A DNA stretch of 64,000 bases from Annona cherimola (GCA_030490835.1 CM059973.1:63120008-63184007); one strand, 5' to 3'. Shown: positions 12,169 to 24,552, counted from the stretch's first letter. Translations and numbers: made by a program. Notes: generated by a model from the letters alone, not told the origin.

Positions 12169-12870
12169 AATCCGGCGTCTCCGGATGTGAATGCTGCTGA
12201 AATGGAGTCAGCATCTCCAGATTCGATTCATTTGAAAGCACGCAAAATGGGAGGGATTTCCGAATCGAAAGGAAAGCAGGTCAGATTTCGTAGAAGAAAA
12301 AATGGAGGAGATGGGGGCACTAGGGCTGAAGGGATAATCAAGAAAGAGAGGGAGGGAGGGAGGAAGGAAGAGGAGAGATTGCGGGCGAGCAGGGAACCTT
12401 AGATTTCGGTGCATCCTTCAGATCCGGCTAACTGCCCTGTTCACCGTCCATTTGAATCGGAACTTCACCACTTTCCCATTCTGATTGCAGCAGCGATAAA
12501 TGCGACCTCTCCGTTAATTGCCACTGCATCTCAGCCGCAGGTCACGGGGGTGCGATTATGAGAAAGAAAGGGGAGATAGGTATAGAAGGTCGTGCGATTT
12601 GCGAGCCAGAGAAATAAAAAACCGATCTACCTTCAGAAAATGCCCATAAGAATTCAAGCCCTCTGTTGAAAATGAACGGTGGAGATTGAAAGTTTCAATT
12701 CCCCTGTGCATGAGAACATGGAGAAATCTAAAATCCTTTACGCATTGGTAACAGGGAAAATTAAAAGCCTACGTTCCACATAACTGTACGCATTATATGA
12801 GCATAACATAAGAAGCATACAAGGCAGATAGCTATGCGTCGATTCGAGATGTAGCAGGATGACAAGCCAC
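12169..12870. other. GC-richer block of unknown origin
   Basis: Base composition is clearly richer in G and C than the flanks, and AGGGAGG-type purine runs occur near 12350. Frames of 71 aa (plus) and 68 aa (minus) overlap but resemble nothing known. It could be a decayed exon, a promoter-proximal region or part of an element; the sequence does not decide. It lies on the 3' side of the repeat-protein gene, beyond where its 3' UTR would be expected. Confidence 0.3.
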
Positions 12871-13041
12871 CGCATCAGCTCTCTGTTTTTTTTCTAGCTA
12901 TATTATGTATGGTAGTGAGGTATACGTGTCGTATGCCGTTTGGGGGGGACCACGGCCATTCAATGGATGCATTGCTACAGGAATTGGAGCTAGCTAGGGC
13001 TTCTCTACTAGAGCTGGTGGTGACTTCTGCTTCATTCGCAA

Positions 13042-13722
13042 TTAAGGAGATTTGAGAGTGGTTGGCGGCGGCGGCTTTGGCCATTCCTCAGCAGCTAGCA
13101 CATGTCGTGGGGGTCTTTCACAAATGGGTGTTGGTGGCCTTCTTGGCTCAGCAGCTAGCACATGTCGAGGGGGTCTTTCACAGATGGGTGTTGGTGGCCT
13201 CCTTGGCTCGGCAGCTAGCACATGTCGAGGGGGTCTTTCACAGATGGGCGTTGGTGGCCTCCTTGGCTCGGCAGCTAGTACATGTCTTGGAGGCCTTTCA
13301 CAAATGGGTGTTGGCGGCCTTCTTGGCTCAGCAGCTAGTACATGTCTTGGAGGCCTTTCACAAATGGGTGTTGGCGGCCTTCTTGGCTCAGCAGCTAGCA
13401 CATGTCGTGGGGGTCTTTCACAAATGGGTATTGGTGGCCTTCTTGGCTCAGCAGCTAATACATGTCGGGGGGGTCTTTCACAAATGGGTGTGGGTGGCCT
13501 CCTTGGCTCAGCGGCTAGTACGTGTCTTGGGGGTCTTTCGCAAATGGGTGTTGGTGGCCTCCTTGGCTCAGCAGCTAGTACATGTCGAGAGAGTTTTCCG
13601 GGTATGGGTATCGGTGGTGGCTCAGCAGCTTCGTGCTTGTACTCACTGCCGCCAGCTTTTGTGCTAGTTGTGAGTGCTACCAACCCGAGGAGAAGAACCA
13701 GAAACATTGTGAAGAGCGACAT
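13042..13722 (-). CDS. Secreted tandem-repeat proline-rich protein, possible peptide precursor
   Basis: A 226-residue intronless frame. Residues 1-23 form a classic signal peptide (MSLFTMFLVLLLGLVAL core, cleavage likely after TKA), so the product should enter the secretory pathway. An acidic/proline linker (24-45) is followed by eight 20-residue repeats of the form RHVLAAEPRRPPTPICERPP (46-205) and a proline-rich tail (206-226). Each repeat has one cysteine, a dibasic RR and about 30% proline. Between repeats nearly all base changes are silent in this frame (CGA/AGA for Arg, CTA/TTA for Leu, CCA/CCT/CCC/CCG for Pro, TGT/TGC for Cys); only one T-to-I change (third repeat) was seen. The same changes alter residues in the opposite frames. 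A TATA box lies about 52 bp upstream. I do not recognise the family. A cell-wall-type protein or a precursor cleaved at the RR sites are both possible; function is unknown. Confidence 0.85.
   Translation of the reverse strand: MSLFTMFLVLLLGLVALTTSTKAGGSEYKHEAAEPPPIPIPGKLSRHVLAAEPRRPPTPICERPPRHVLAAEPRRPPTPICERPPRHVLAAEPRRPPIPICERPPRHVLAAEPRRPPTPICERPPRHVLAAEPRRPPTPICERPPRHVLAAEPRRPPTPICERPPRHVLAAEPRRPPTPICERPPRHVLAAEPRRPPTPICERPPRHVLAAEEWPKPPPPTTLKSP
13108..13587 (-). repeat. Eight 60-bp in-frame coding repeats
   Basis: The period is exactly 60 bp across eight units, plus a partial ninth (RHVLAAE) at the 3' coding end. Because 60 is a multiple of three, other frames on both strands also stay open through the array. 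Confidence 0.95.
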
Positions 13723-13773
13723 ATCAACTAGATCAGATCGAGTTCGTTTGATAATATTGTCCGAGGGATGCAG

Positions 13774-13783
13774 CTATTTATAG
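13774..13783 (-). promoter_or_regulatory. TATA box of the repeat-protein gene
   Basis: CTATAAATAG on the minus strand is a near-ideal plant TATA box. It ends 52 bp before the ATG at 13722, which would place the transcription start about 20-30 bp upstream of the ATG and give a short leader. Confidence 0.75.
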
Positions 13784-13789
13784 AAGACA

Positions 13790-15017
13790 TTCAGGGCAAA
13801 TGAATGGCAAAATTTGCTGCATCCAACATTCTGTTGGGTATCTTTCGGAATAAAACAAAATATATGTAAATTTCCCAATATATAAAAACAGTTTTGACTT
13901 GGGTATCATTTTATCGGAGCCTGCTTTATTTTTAATTTCTTGGACAGCATATAAAGTTTCTCATAGTATGGTGCACGCACCAATTGATATCGACTAAATT
14001 AATTAATTAAATGTACGGACATGAGTCGGGAATTTGGTGGGGTCTACTTTTGAGTAAACCAAAAGAAAATATATTTTTGTAACCTTTATTAATTATTAAG
14101 GAAATTTTTTTATTAGCAAAGAAAATGCACATGCAAGGTAAAATTTACGTACTTATAGTTATGCTTTTATAGGAAAGGAAAATTTTTCTTACTTTTATAA
14201 TGCTTTCACAGGGAAAGAAAATTTTTGTTACTTACAATTATGTTTTGGCAATAAAATCAAATCTTGGTTGCCTAAACACATAAAGGATGAAGTGTTGTCC
14301 ACCGAATCTTTTTAAAAATTGCTTCATGAAATATGCCACAAATTATTAATAATTAATTTTTTATTTAATGATCAAATTTTAATCTTTTGTAAGAAAATTT
14401 TAGTCCCAGAAAATAAAATAAAAAAACTTCAGTGATGGTGGTCGTGGATGTACATAGCTTGCTTGAATATGTCGGTTGTTCCTTCAAATTCACGGATTGA
14501 ATTTTGTCACTTGCGTTAAATCCCCGCATCTACGAATTCGCATGCAATACGAATGGTTTGCGGACGAGTATGTGATTGCATATAGAGTTCTGTCTTTATA
14601 TGCAGCAGATGGATGTACGCATGATTACTGAATCGATGGAAAGGATGGATCGATGATCTACGAATGACTGGAAGCAAATAGCTACGTTTCGGTGATAACA
14701 ATAACTAGCCTATTCGATGTTAACAGGCGTCTTCCATGGTAAACGAAAAAATAAACGGGTAATCTAGACTGTTAGTTCTCTATTTAGGTCTCCGAACAAT
14801 CCTCTTAAGGTGAAATTGTCTTTTTACTCTAGAAAAATGACTGTAACCCTGTTTTCATGTTTTGGTTTGAGATGCAACTTAAGTAGAGGAGGTTGATTTC
14901 AAGGTTGATTTTATCTTTACTGTATTTTTAAAAACTACTATTCTATTTTACTTTAGTTTGGACTAGTTCGAAGCTAATTCTACTCTATTTTTTAATGTTG
15001 AATTGGTGTTGGTTTTA
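13790..15017. other. Upstream spacer, no gene seen
   Basis: AT-rich sequence behind the repeat-protein promoter. Words near 14190-14240 (GAAAATTTTT beside TGCTTTCACA) recur inverted near 62160-62240, suggesting a dispersed repeat. The 61-aa minus frame at 14516-14701 has no recognisable content. Confidence 0.4.
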
Positions 15018-15067
15018 GTTGCAAAGCGGTTATTTTTATTATTATTATTTTTTATGAAAGGACAACT

Positions 15068-18000
15068 TTATCCCGACCCCCTTCCAGTTTGAAAAGGATT
15101 CGGAATAAAGTAGTCCGTATAATTCATAACTATAAAATTGTCAATACAAATTTTCCCACCAATAGGTGGAGGAGGATTTCCCCACCAGTACATGTGATCC
15201 AAATTTGATACAGAAACTAGATCAGCAAAAGCATGGGCAACCTTGTTCCCTTGTCTAAGAACATGATGGACCGAGATATGAGGGTTTGTTGCAAGAATTG
15301 TTCTAATCTCGGATATAATATGACCCACCGGTGAGAGAACGGGACTTTCATTGGTCAAATATGTGCATAGGGTGAGCGAGTCGGACTCAATCTGAACAGT
15401 ACATAGCTTGAGCTGGAGAGCCCAAATGATGCCCAGCCGAAAAACATCAGCTTCCATAATGAGAGGTTCCCCCACCCCCATACACCTCCGACCATGTGCT
15501 GCAATGAAGTGCCCCCACGAATCCCTGATAACGGCTGCAATCCCCGATACACCCCGATCCATCAGGCATCGGGCATCCACATTTATCTTGAGAACACCAT
15601 CTGGCGGTTGAGTCCATCTGGGAACAAGGGGAAGATCGAAGGCGTTCACTTGATGGAGGATTTTAACTCGTCTCAATTGCTCGATATAATTCCGGCACCA
15701 TGGGGAGTGTCCGTAAGCACAATTTGACTCCCCTCAGCCATACGTTTGTTTCGCAAGTACCATATTCTCCAACAATATACGATGAAAAAAGCCAGGTCCT
15801 CACCCCTGTCATTGGATGCTAAGAATGTGATAACTTCCTGCACAGAGATCTCCGTTAGGCGTGCAGGAACAACATATCGAGCTATACTTGTTACACAGCC
15901 ACACTCCAAAAACAGATGGTTAGCATCCTCAGCATCCCTCCTGCAAAAAACACAATGGGGGTCGACATTAACACCTCTATAAGAAAGATTGTTTAAAGTT
16001 GGGAGAGCGTTCTTAAATAGACGCCAAGCGAAGATCATAATCTTGCTCGAAAGCTTTGTTCTCCATATGGCCCTGAAACATCTTGACAGGAGCTGGTTTT
16101 CCCCTTCCATCTTGAGCCACCTATGTGCCGACCGAACTGAGAATTGGCCATTGGCCTCATGCTTCCAGAAGATGCAGTCCTCTTCTTGAGTACTAGGTAG
16201 AGGCACGAGGCTAATAACTTGCCATCCCACATCACCAACCGCTGCCAAGATCCGCTCTTTGTTCCAACCTTTGGTGCCTTCATCAATAAAGTGGCTAACA
16301 AACACATCCTCCGGGATGGACTGTGGGAGGGGGCCCACCTTAACCACCTGCGAATCCAGCCATGTATCCTTGAAGAAACGGACCCTCCTACCATCACCAA
16401 TCCTCCACATACAACCAGAATAAATCATCTCCCGCGCCTTCAGGATGTTCTTCCAAGTGTAAGAGTCAGATGGTTTCGGTATGCAGCCCCAAATATCAGA
16501 GTTTGGGAAATATTTGGATTTTAAGACCTTGTAGCAGAAAGATGAGGTACCTGTAGACAATCTCCATACCTGTTTGGCTAGGAGGGCATAATTGAACAGA
16601 TGAAGATCTCTGAAGCCCATTCCTCCCGCAATCTTTGACTTACACATTTCTTTCCAGGCTATCCAACTCATCTTGCGCTTATTTCCCTGTTCCCCCCACC
16701 AAAATTTGCTCAGCATCCTATTTATGTCCTGGCAGAATGACTGTGGTAGCAGAAAGATGCTCATCGAATAGGATGGGATTGCCTGTGCTACAACTTTGAT
16801 TAAGACCTCCTTCCCTCCCCATGACAACAGCAGCCCCTTCCACCCTTGGATCTTGTGCCAGATACGTTCCTTGATACCTTTAAACATCGCACCCTTTGAT
16901 CTCCCAAGCCACGTCGGAAGGCCAAGATAGCGGTGGACTTCCTGCCCTGAAGACCCAGCCGGTTCATCATCACCTCTCTCTCTCTTTCATTCATATTTGA
17001 ACTAAAGAAAAGCGAAGTTTTATCCACATTGATCATTTGACCGGATGACTCAGAATAAATACGGATGATATCCAAGAATTTGCTTATGTCATTGTCATTT
17101 GCCCTGAGGAAGATAAGCGCATCATCCGCGAACAGAAGGTGAGTGAGCTGAGGTCCCTTGAAGTTGATCCTAATTCCGTGCAGTGATCCTTGGGCAACCG
17201 CAGTCAAGATTAGCATTGATAGACCCTCTGCACATAGCAGGAAAAGGTAAGGTGACAACGGGTCCCCCTATCGCAACCCCCTCTGGGGTTGAAAGTACCT
17301 GGACTTGAAGCCATTCACATTGACCCGATAGGTTACTGTCGTTATGCAACATAAGATCCAATTGATCCAAACTGGACAGAAGTTCACGGCCTCCATTACC
17401 TGTTTTAAGAAATTCCATTCAACTCGATCATAGGCCTTTGACATGTCTAATTTAATAGCCATCTCGCGTCTTCTGCCACCCTTTCTCCTCCTAAGTGAGC
17501 GAATAGCTTCATATGCGATTAGCATGTTGTCCGTTATAAGCCTGCCCGGCACAAAAGCACTTTGTTCCGCCCCGATAACGTCATTTAGGATAGCTTGAGC
17601 CTATTGGCCAACACCTTAGCCAATATTTTATAGATTACATTACATAAGCTGATTGGCCGAAACTGCGACAGATCTTGAGCACCCTTCTTCTTTGGAATCA
17701 ACACCAGAGTGGTAGCGTTTACCTCCCGTATATGCCTCGCCATGTGACCGTGATCCCTCTCCTCCATGACCGATTTGCACCATTGGAAAATCTCCCGGCC
17801 CACAATCTGCCAGTGCTTCTGAAAAGAACCCCGAGGACATCCCATTTGGCCCCGGGGCTTTGGTAGGAAGCATACCCTTTATAGCTTTCTCCACTTCGGC
17901 CATGTTCAGAGGTTGAGTCAAACCCCCCCTTTGGCTATCCGAGATTTTCCTCGCAATGTGACTTGAAATCCAGTTTGCATTCGGCGGATTCGAAGATGCA

Positions 18001-19200
18001 TATATCTCAGAGAAGTGTGACACTGATAGATTTAACATATCGTCTTGGTCCCGACCCATCTCCCTTCATTGTCTCTGAGTGCCTCAATGAAGTTTGTTCG
18101 TCTTCTATTTGAAGCCATCCGATGGAAGAAGCTTGTGTTACTGTCTCCCTCCCTAAGCCAATGGGACTTAGCCCGGATGCTCCATAACTGCTCCTCATCC
18201 TCCAATAAAAGGTTGATTTGGTACTTGAGATTTCTCATAGCTTCATCGCGGTCATCGGTAGGGTTTTGCCCCCACAATGCGGAGACCTCCCTCTGTTTGC
18301 GATCAATAGCACATCTGATATTTCCTTTCTTCAGCCTGTTCCATTTGGTTAACTCCGTACCACATCTCTTGATTTTCCAGTTCAATAGCTCAGTAACGGT
18401 TGCTTCTCTATTAGGTTCAGACTCCCATACCCGTTGAATAATAGTATAAGCCTCAGCATCTCGTGCCCAAAATGCCTCATATCTAAACTCCTTTGGGGGT
18501 TTCCTCTTGTCATTCTTGGAGTCGAGCAAAAGTAACAAAGGGCAATGATCGGATGTGGCCGTCGATAGATGAACAATCTTGGCATATGGAAACAGGTTGA
18601 CCCAAGAAGGAGAAGAAAGCCCTCTATCGAGCCTTGATTCTACTCTTTCGGGACCCCTTCTGTTATTGCTCCATGTCATAGGTGCTCCAACAAACCCGAG
18701 GTCCTGCAGATTGCACTTGTCGATAGTATCACAAAATAGGTCCATTTGGGATTGATTACGAGTCCTCAGACTAATATCTTCATTTGGCCCCAACACTTCA
18801 TTAAAGTCGCCCATAACCAACCATGGAGATCCTTGTCGACAGCCAACTGATTGAGAATGCTCCAAGAAAGGTGGCGGCAATGGGTTTCGGGGTGACCATA
18901 GAATCCCGTAAATTGCCAACCCAAAAAATCAGCATCTATATGATGAGCCGAGAAACCCCGAATAGACGTCGGCTGGTCATTATTCCAAAATATAGCCAAG
19001 CCTCCCCTCCTAGCGATGGGCTCGACCACAAAACATGCTTCAAACCGCAATTTCCGCCTAATCCGCTCCATCTCCTTAGAATTGCATTTGGTTTCACACA
19101 AAAAGGCTAACTTGGGTGCTTGTTTCCTGACAAGTTCAAAAAGATTTCGAATTGCTCGTGGGTTCCCAAGCTCACGGCAATTCCATGCTAGTATAGCCAT
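15068..19200 (-). pseudogene. LINE A ORF2: endonuclease-RT-RNase H polyprotein, broken
   Basis: ORF2 starts at ATG 19200, one base after the ORF1 stop (TGA-T-ATG). In order: an APE-type endonuclease (MAILAWNCRELGNP; TSDHCPLLLLLD) that nicks the target; reverse transcriptase (KAPGPNGMS, DMSKAYDRVEWNFL, LLFADDAL catalytic box near 17130); a zf-RVT region (HCVFC...ANHLFLEC); and a plant-type RNase H (INVDAR, MEAD, IESDSL, GNKVAH) at 15068-15676. The span is 4133 nt. At least six frameshifts (near 18900, 18050, 17860, 16890 and 15680 among others) and stops (for example after QRGLR near 17268) break it. The longest intact stretch is 404 residues (15673-16887) covering the RT thumb to zf-RVT. It cannot make a full protein. 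Confidence 0.92.
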
Positions 19201-19201
19201 A

Positions 19202-21058
19202 TCACCTGAGGTGGGGCTGGGGGAACCCCATAGCCTCCACCTCCTCATTCATAGACATGGCCATCTCCTTCGCCCTCTTCGGCCTATTCGATTGCTCATC
19301 CACCTCCCCTCCCCTTCCTCTTTTAGCCTTTCCTGGATTCAGCATAATGTTAGTGGCGCACAGTTCCATTCCCTCCCCTTGCTTTGCTCTTCTTTTCCAC
19401 CTTCCTCTGCCACCCTGAGTTTGTATGTGTATGAGGTTTGCCATCGTCCCATTCATCCCCCCTTTGCTTCCATATTGCTGAGAGGAAAGCTCCTTATACC
19501 CCCCATCCTCTAATTGCACCGATACCTCATACAACTCCCTAGCCCCTTCCTTCCCCATATCATCTCCAGTACCTAGCCCTCCCTTAGTTTCCCATCCCTT
19601 TACATCCATATAGCCCACCCGAGATTTACCCAATTGCTTGTTTCCTAACATGATCCTCTTCAATCCATCCTGAACCTCACCCCTAACCTCCCCTCCATTA
19701 CCCCTTTCAAGTGTTCCTTTCTCCCTTACATCACTTTGTCCCCCACCATTCGCCACCCCCCATCTGTTATAGACCACCACCGATTGGGTTCCACTCTCTT
19801 TGGAGTAGCCTGATTCAGTGGAGCTTTGAAAGGCATACTTGGTTTTTCCCCTTAGCTGCCCCAACTTATCTCCCAACTCAGCAATGGCCCCTGGTTTATT
19901 GAGACTCTCCCAATCTGGTTCCTGCACGATATCGGCCTTTGCATCCCCTCCGCTTCCATTTTCTAAACCCCTTTGACCCCCCTCACTGCTGGATTCTCCC
20001 ACATTTCCAACCATCCTTACATCAGAGGACAATAGCAGCTGGATAGTATCACCTTTGGAGAAGACTTGTTCCTGAACTCTTGTGCCATTATTGACATTTT
20101 GTCCCCCTAGCTGCCCCCTCTCTTCCCCCAATTCAGCAACATCCCTCCGTTCAGCACCTCCTTCTTCGTGACTGCTTGGCCTTCCTCCCGCTTCACCCCC
20201 TCCCCTCTGTTCGTTGGCCTAATGAAACTCACCATTCGTAATCTGTGGGAGCAGCACTCTGTGAACATCCTCCCCATCTCGCCATTGCTTTCCAACATAC
20301 TTAACTGGAATCGCCCTGAAGTCAGAACCTATCCCTTCTCTTATTCTGATCGGCTTGACTCCCACCCTTAACCAGCTGCCATAAGGCATTTCCATCTCGC
20401 TTGAAGTCCGTTTCTGCTGTGCAGTGGTTTGGCATTCTTTGTGGGCATGCCCCATCACACCACATAGATAACAAAATATAGGTAGCTTCTCGTATTGGAA
20501 GCTTATCCAACTTCGTTGTTGTGCCCCCATTTTGATAAACATTCCTCGTTGAAGTGGTTCTCTACAATCTAATATCACCCTCAGCTTTACATCTGTGTCC
20601 GTGGCTTTAACCTCCAGCACTTCTTCGAATGTATCAGCAACATATTGCCCCAAGCAGCTCTTGTCAACTAGATATGGGATGCCTTGGATTTGAATCCACA
20701 CAGGCGTTTTAACGAGCATTATCTGGGCATAATCTAGTTCCTCCCGCAATTCTGCCAGAATTATGAGCTTCTGATCGAACAACCATGGCTGCCCATTCAT
20801 AACTCTGTCCCTGTCTTCTTTATCTGCAAACGAAGCTTTCAGCAAATTCTCCCCCACCTCGATGAAGTATAGATTCCGTTTTGTTTTCCATAGCCGTCGC
20901 AGCATCCCTTTGAAGTATTCCCTATTATACGATTTTGCCGTCCAGAAAGTACACAACAGCGCTGCATCCTCTCCTGGTTGAATCTTCCTTATCGCATCAC
21001 CTTCAATGGACAGCGTCTTGAGTTCAGCTTCTACCAATTCCGCAATATTGAGGTTCAT
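19202..21058 (-). pseudogene. LINE A ORF1: DUF4283-type RNA-binding protein with zinc knuckle, broken
   Basis: ORF1 of plant L1 LINEs encodes a nucleic-acid-binding chaperone of the element RNP. Translation from ATG 21058 gives a DUF4283-like region (about residues 30-170; RRLWKTKRNLYFIEVGENLL, RVMNGQPWLFD) and a CCHC knuckle, CYLCGVMGHAHKEC, near residue 195. A stop at 20219 ends this 279-residue piece. The remaining, charged C-terminal part continues in another frame (20131-19202) and ends in a Lys/Arg-rich tail at TGA 19204-19202. The N-terminal frame begins MNLNIAELVEAEL, matching the inferred LINE B start. Confidence 0.85.
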
Positions 21059-21260
21059 CGCGGTCTGCCCTTTTCGCCTGCTTCACCTCCTGTTTTCGAA
21101 ATTGATCCTCGACAGATTCAATCCCCAACCCTGTTCCGATCGAAGATTTGTCTTCCCCTTCTCTGGCACCCTCACCAAGCCCCGAGCGCGACCAGATTCG
21201 CCTATCGAGACTTACAGGGGAGGTTCATACGCATGTTTGAGTTGTTGCAAATCGATTATT

Positions 21261-22440
21261 AAGATGATCTTCATATTATATTTTTAAACTATAATTTCAA
21301 TGTAAGTCCTACTTAAAAACTTGCATGTGATAATAATATAAGATTAAAATATATTAATTAGACACTAAATAACAGATGAATTAAATAAGTTTTTATATAT
21401 TTAAAAGATATATTTTATATTTTTAAACACATAATGTATTTTATAAAACATATATTGAATATATATTAGTAATTGGAGTCAGTTTTAGATATTTTGACCT
21501 TGGAATTTACTTTATCCAAATTGAACCAGCTTTTTTGACACTTCCAATTTCCTTACTCAAAAGATAGGAAAATAGAAACATACTTTATCAATTTTAGAAT
21601 ATCGATGGATGAATCCATCAATACCCAACCTAAACTACACAACTGGCCTTGTTCAAATTTGATCGAAGTCGTTTGGGATTTATCCATTTTAATTCCATTC
21701 AGATGTTGGTCACCACAAAATCCATTTTAATTCCATTCAGATGTTGTTCACCACGAAGTGTTCCCCCGGGCAAAGAGAGGCCGGTATCTCTGTTTGATGA
21801 TGATTTTTGGGCTAGAACCATTTTCATAGTTTGAGGGTGGGCTACACACGTAAGTTCCATGCAAAACACCCAACAAATGGAATCATGGGAATTATCACTT
21901 CCAGGATAACGAATTAAGGAAGACGCAAAGGCACAGAAGTCAGCCTGTATGCACATGAACTCAAGCATCTTCTTCCCTCACTAAAAAATGACAAGATGAA
22001 AAACACTGACAATATAAAAGATCACTAATTAATTACATTTCGAAACTATTTAAACAAAACAAAACAAAATGAAGCATTAAAGCAAAACAAAACAAAATCA
22101 TGAACTTAAAGCATCAGAATCATAATCAAAGAGTATAGTTGTTGTATCCAAACTATGTATTCACGTTATCCATTGTAATAATAAATGAATCATAATTATG
22201 ATTTTGAAGAGTAACATTAACCTGAATGACGATTAAAAACATTAATAGTGGCATAAAAGATGTTTTAGATATAAAATTAATTACAACTTGATCAAGTAAA
22301 AATAACTTCAATACAAGATGCATTTTTTTCTTTTTTTTTACTTCAATACAAGATACATTGAAGTCAACAATAAGTTGTCCCTTGATAAAAGATGAAGGCG
22401 GAAAATAAAACAATGTAAGGTCAATGCTTTAGATCATTGA
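21261..22440. other. AT-rich spacer with a 39-bp tandem duplication
   Basis: TCCATTTTAATTCCATTCAG occurs at 21682 and again at 21721, a two-copy tandem of 39 bp. The rest is AT-rich with no supported gene; the 89-aa and 86-aa minus frames have no recognisable content. Confidence 0.4.
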
Positions 22441-23560
22441 ATCACAAGTACCAAAGTCATAAAACGTCTTGGGACACACTAAAGTTAAAAATTTAGTTGA
22501 AGAACAACTAAATCGTGCTAGTAGAAGATGCCTTAAGCACTATTGGGTTGATAAAATGAAGCAAGCCAAATCACTATGATAGATATGTAGACAATCGAAA
22601 AAAATAAGTTAGGATTGTTCATTTTCTAATTAATTTTAGAAAATTAAAATTGGATATATGGTGAACAAAACTCGCTTATTTTTAAGCAAAAAATTTAATA
22701 CATGTAAAGTATCAAGTTAGTAGAAGATAGCAACGCCAGAACAACTCTTACAATAGTCATCTGTAGGCTTAGCATTTGAAAATTTATTAAATGCATTTTT
22801 AGTTAATCACTACCTCCAGAGTCAAGCATTAAATTCATTAAGTCTATATAAACCTGAAGTTATTTGAAGTTAATTGGAGAGATTTACTAAGTTACAAGCT
22901 TTCAAACCAAGATTATTTAACTACTCCAAAAAAGTGATTTTACTCCTGTGTTATTCAAATCTTCAGATCTTATTGATCATCTTTATTCTTTCTTTTACTC
23001 TTGTTGGACATCTAAGAGCATAACTGAAATCATTGTTTGGCTGTATTATTGCCATAATTTTTCAATAGCAACCTCATTTGAAATCTTTCTACTTATAAAA
23101 GTAGGGGTTCAACTTCCATTTGAGTTCATAGAAGACAGTAGTGAAGAGTTAGTTGATGAATTGAGTAAAATCAATGTGTTTGTATTCTTGTGTTAGATAG
23201 TGGAACCTATAACTGTGGCTCCGGAGAATAGAGTAAGCGCCATGATGATTCTCGAGCTGAATGCCTAAACCACTGTATGTGCTTGAGTTATTTTAGCTTG
23301 TGTAGTTCATTAATTCTGCTGCGTTCTACCTTTTGTCATACAACTTCTATCAAGCACAAAAATTTTATAATGTTTAATTCATTCCTCTTTTTGAACACCT
23401 TAGTTATATTTCATCCAATTTATTTTTTCTGGCAATTTTTCAAAATTATTAATATGATCATCTATGTCGTTAATCATATTTGGCTTCTCATTTCTTTTTT
23501 GTTCTACATTTATACTCTCGATTGTAACATCTTTCCTAACTAACATCACATCAGAGTAGT
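22440..23560. other. Possible decayed Copia (SIRE-type) LTR sequence
   Basis: The order CGTCTTGGGACACACTAAAG near 22470, a long leader, then GTGTTTGTATTCTTGTG and CTCCGGAGAATAGAG near 23180-23240 recalls long LTRs of SIRE/Maximus Copia elements. I see no coding domain, no clear ends and no target duplication, so this is only a resemblance. The 82-aa plus frame at 22948-23196 is not supported as a gene. Confidence 0.2.
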
Positions 23561-24550
23561 CAACAGAGATTAAAAAGTCAACATAAAAATTATTGTTTAG
23601 TTCTACTTATTGAAATGCATCATCATCTGATTTCTTCATCTTCCAAAACAATATCATTTTTTATTTGATCATCTTCCAAAACAATATCATCTTTAGATTG
23701 ATAATGGTATAAGTATAGTGGTTCTGGCTTATAATCATTTTTCTGCAATATGCCAAAGACCTAATCCAAATCACGAACGAGATTTGAATGAATTAGTGCA
23801 ACGAGAATGAGTTGTTATATATGGGGAAACTAAAGCTTGTGTTTTTTTTATATGAATTAAAGCTTGTCTTTAAATACGAAAATAATATCGAAATGGAAAA
23901 TAACTTAGCTTTCCATTTAACGCAAAATGTAGTCCTATTAAATACAATGTGGTGAACACATGACCCTAAAGAAAGAGGAGATTGCAAACGGATTTTTTTG
24001 AAGTAACATACATCTGTGTCCCTGCCCTCTCCTTGAGACAGTTAAAAAACACAGAAAATAAAGTAGACTTTAGTTTGTCGTCGCTGGTTTAGTTACACAT
24101 GTGATTAGTTTTAACAAGCATGTTTTTTTTTTTTTCCTTTTGATGGGTAGTTTTAACAAGCATGTTCGAGCTACTCAATATATAAAAAGCTGGTCGCGGA
24201 CAGTGGCAACCGTAATATCCACGCATGTTCGAATCCCACATGAAACAAAAAATAATAGCGAGAGCGTTGTCTTTTGTAAGATTGTAATTAAAATTGGTAG
24301 GTATTAATTGGTGTCATAGATATCTTGTTTATCTGTTAAATTAATTTGATATGTTGAAATTTGGTGAATGCTATTATGAATTGATCGATGGGAATTAAAG
24401 TTTAAGAGAAGTTGATATGATTAAATGTTAGTTATACACTTAGTAATATGGTAGGATAATAGAAATAATAAAATTAAAGTTTAGTACATTTGAAAATGGG
24501 TGAATATATAAATGGAAGAAAATTATGGCTTTATACATAAGGTATTTGAT
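23561..24550. other. AT-rich spacer, no gene seen
   Basis: AGTTTTAACAAGCATGTT occurs twice, 53 bp apart (near 24107 and 24160), a small tandem duplication around a T run. Nothing else could be supported. Confidence 0.4.
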
Positions 24551-24552
24551 TC

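Larger units (their letters stand above)
15018..21260 (-). mobile_element. LINE A: L1-type retrotransposon, near full length, decayed
   Basis: The body is about 15035-21243, 6.2 kb on the minus strand. It is flanked by an imperfect 17-bp target duplication (GTTGCAAAGCGGTTATT at 15018-15034; GTTGCAAATCGATTATT at 21244-21260; 15 of 17 alike). An A-rich tail (ATT-repeat on the plus strand) sits at the 3' end near 15035-15055. The 5' end, with a leader word CTCCCCTGTAAG, matches that of LINE B. ORF1 and ORF2 are both present but broken, so this copy is inactive. The two target-duplication mismatches suggest it is older than LINE B. Confidence 0.9.

Noticed and set aside
12187..12414. Overlapping 71-aa and 68-aa frames in the GC-rich block
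   Set aside because: Low-complexity Arg/Lys/Glu or Pro/Ser content, no homology and no signal to choose a strand.
13052..13783. Plus-strand 243-aa frame (and a second 201-aa plus frame) across the 60-bp repeats
   Set aside because: They stay open because the period is a multiple of three. Differences between repeats change residues in these frames (for example CRGG to CLGG), and they have no signal peptide or promoter, unlike the minus frame.
18045..18437. 130-aa plus frame and similar plus frames across 15400-20400
   Set aside because: They are antisense shadows of LINE A ORF1 and ORF2.
22948..23196. 82-aa plus frame
   Set aside because: Recognisable in nothing and sits in sequence resembling a decayed Copia LTR.
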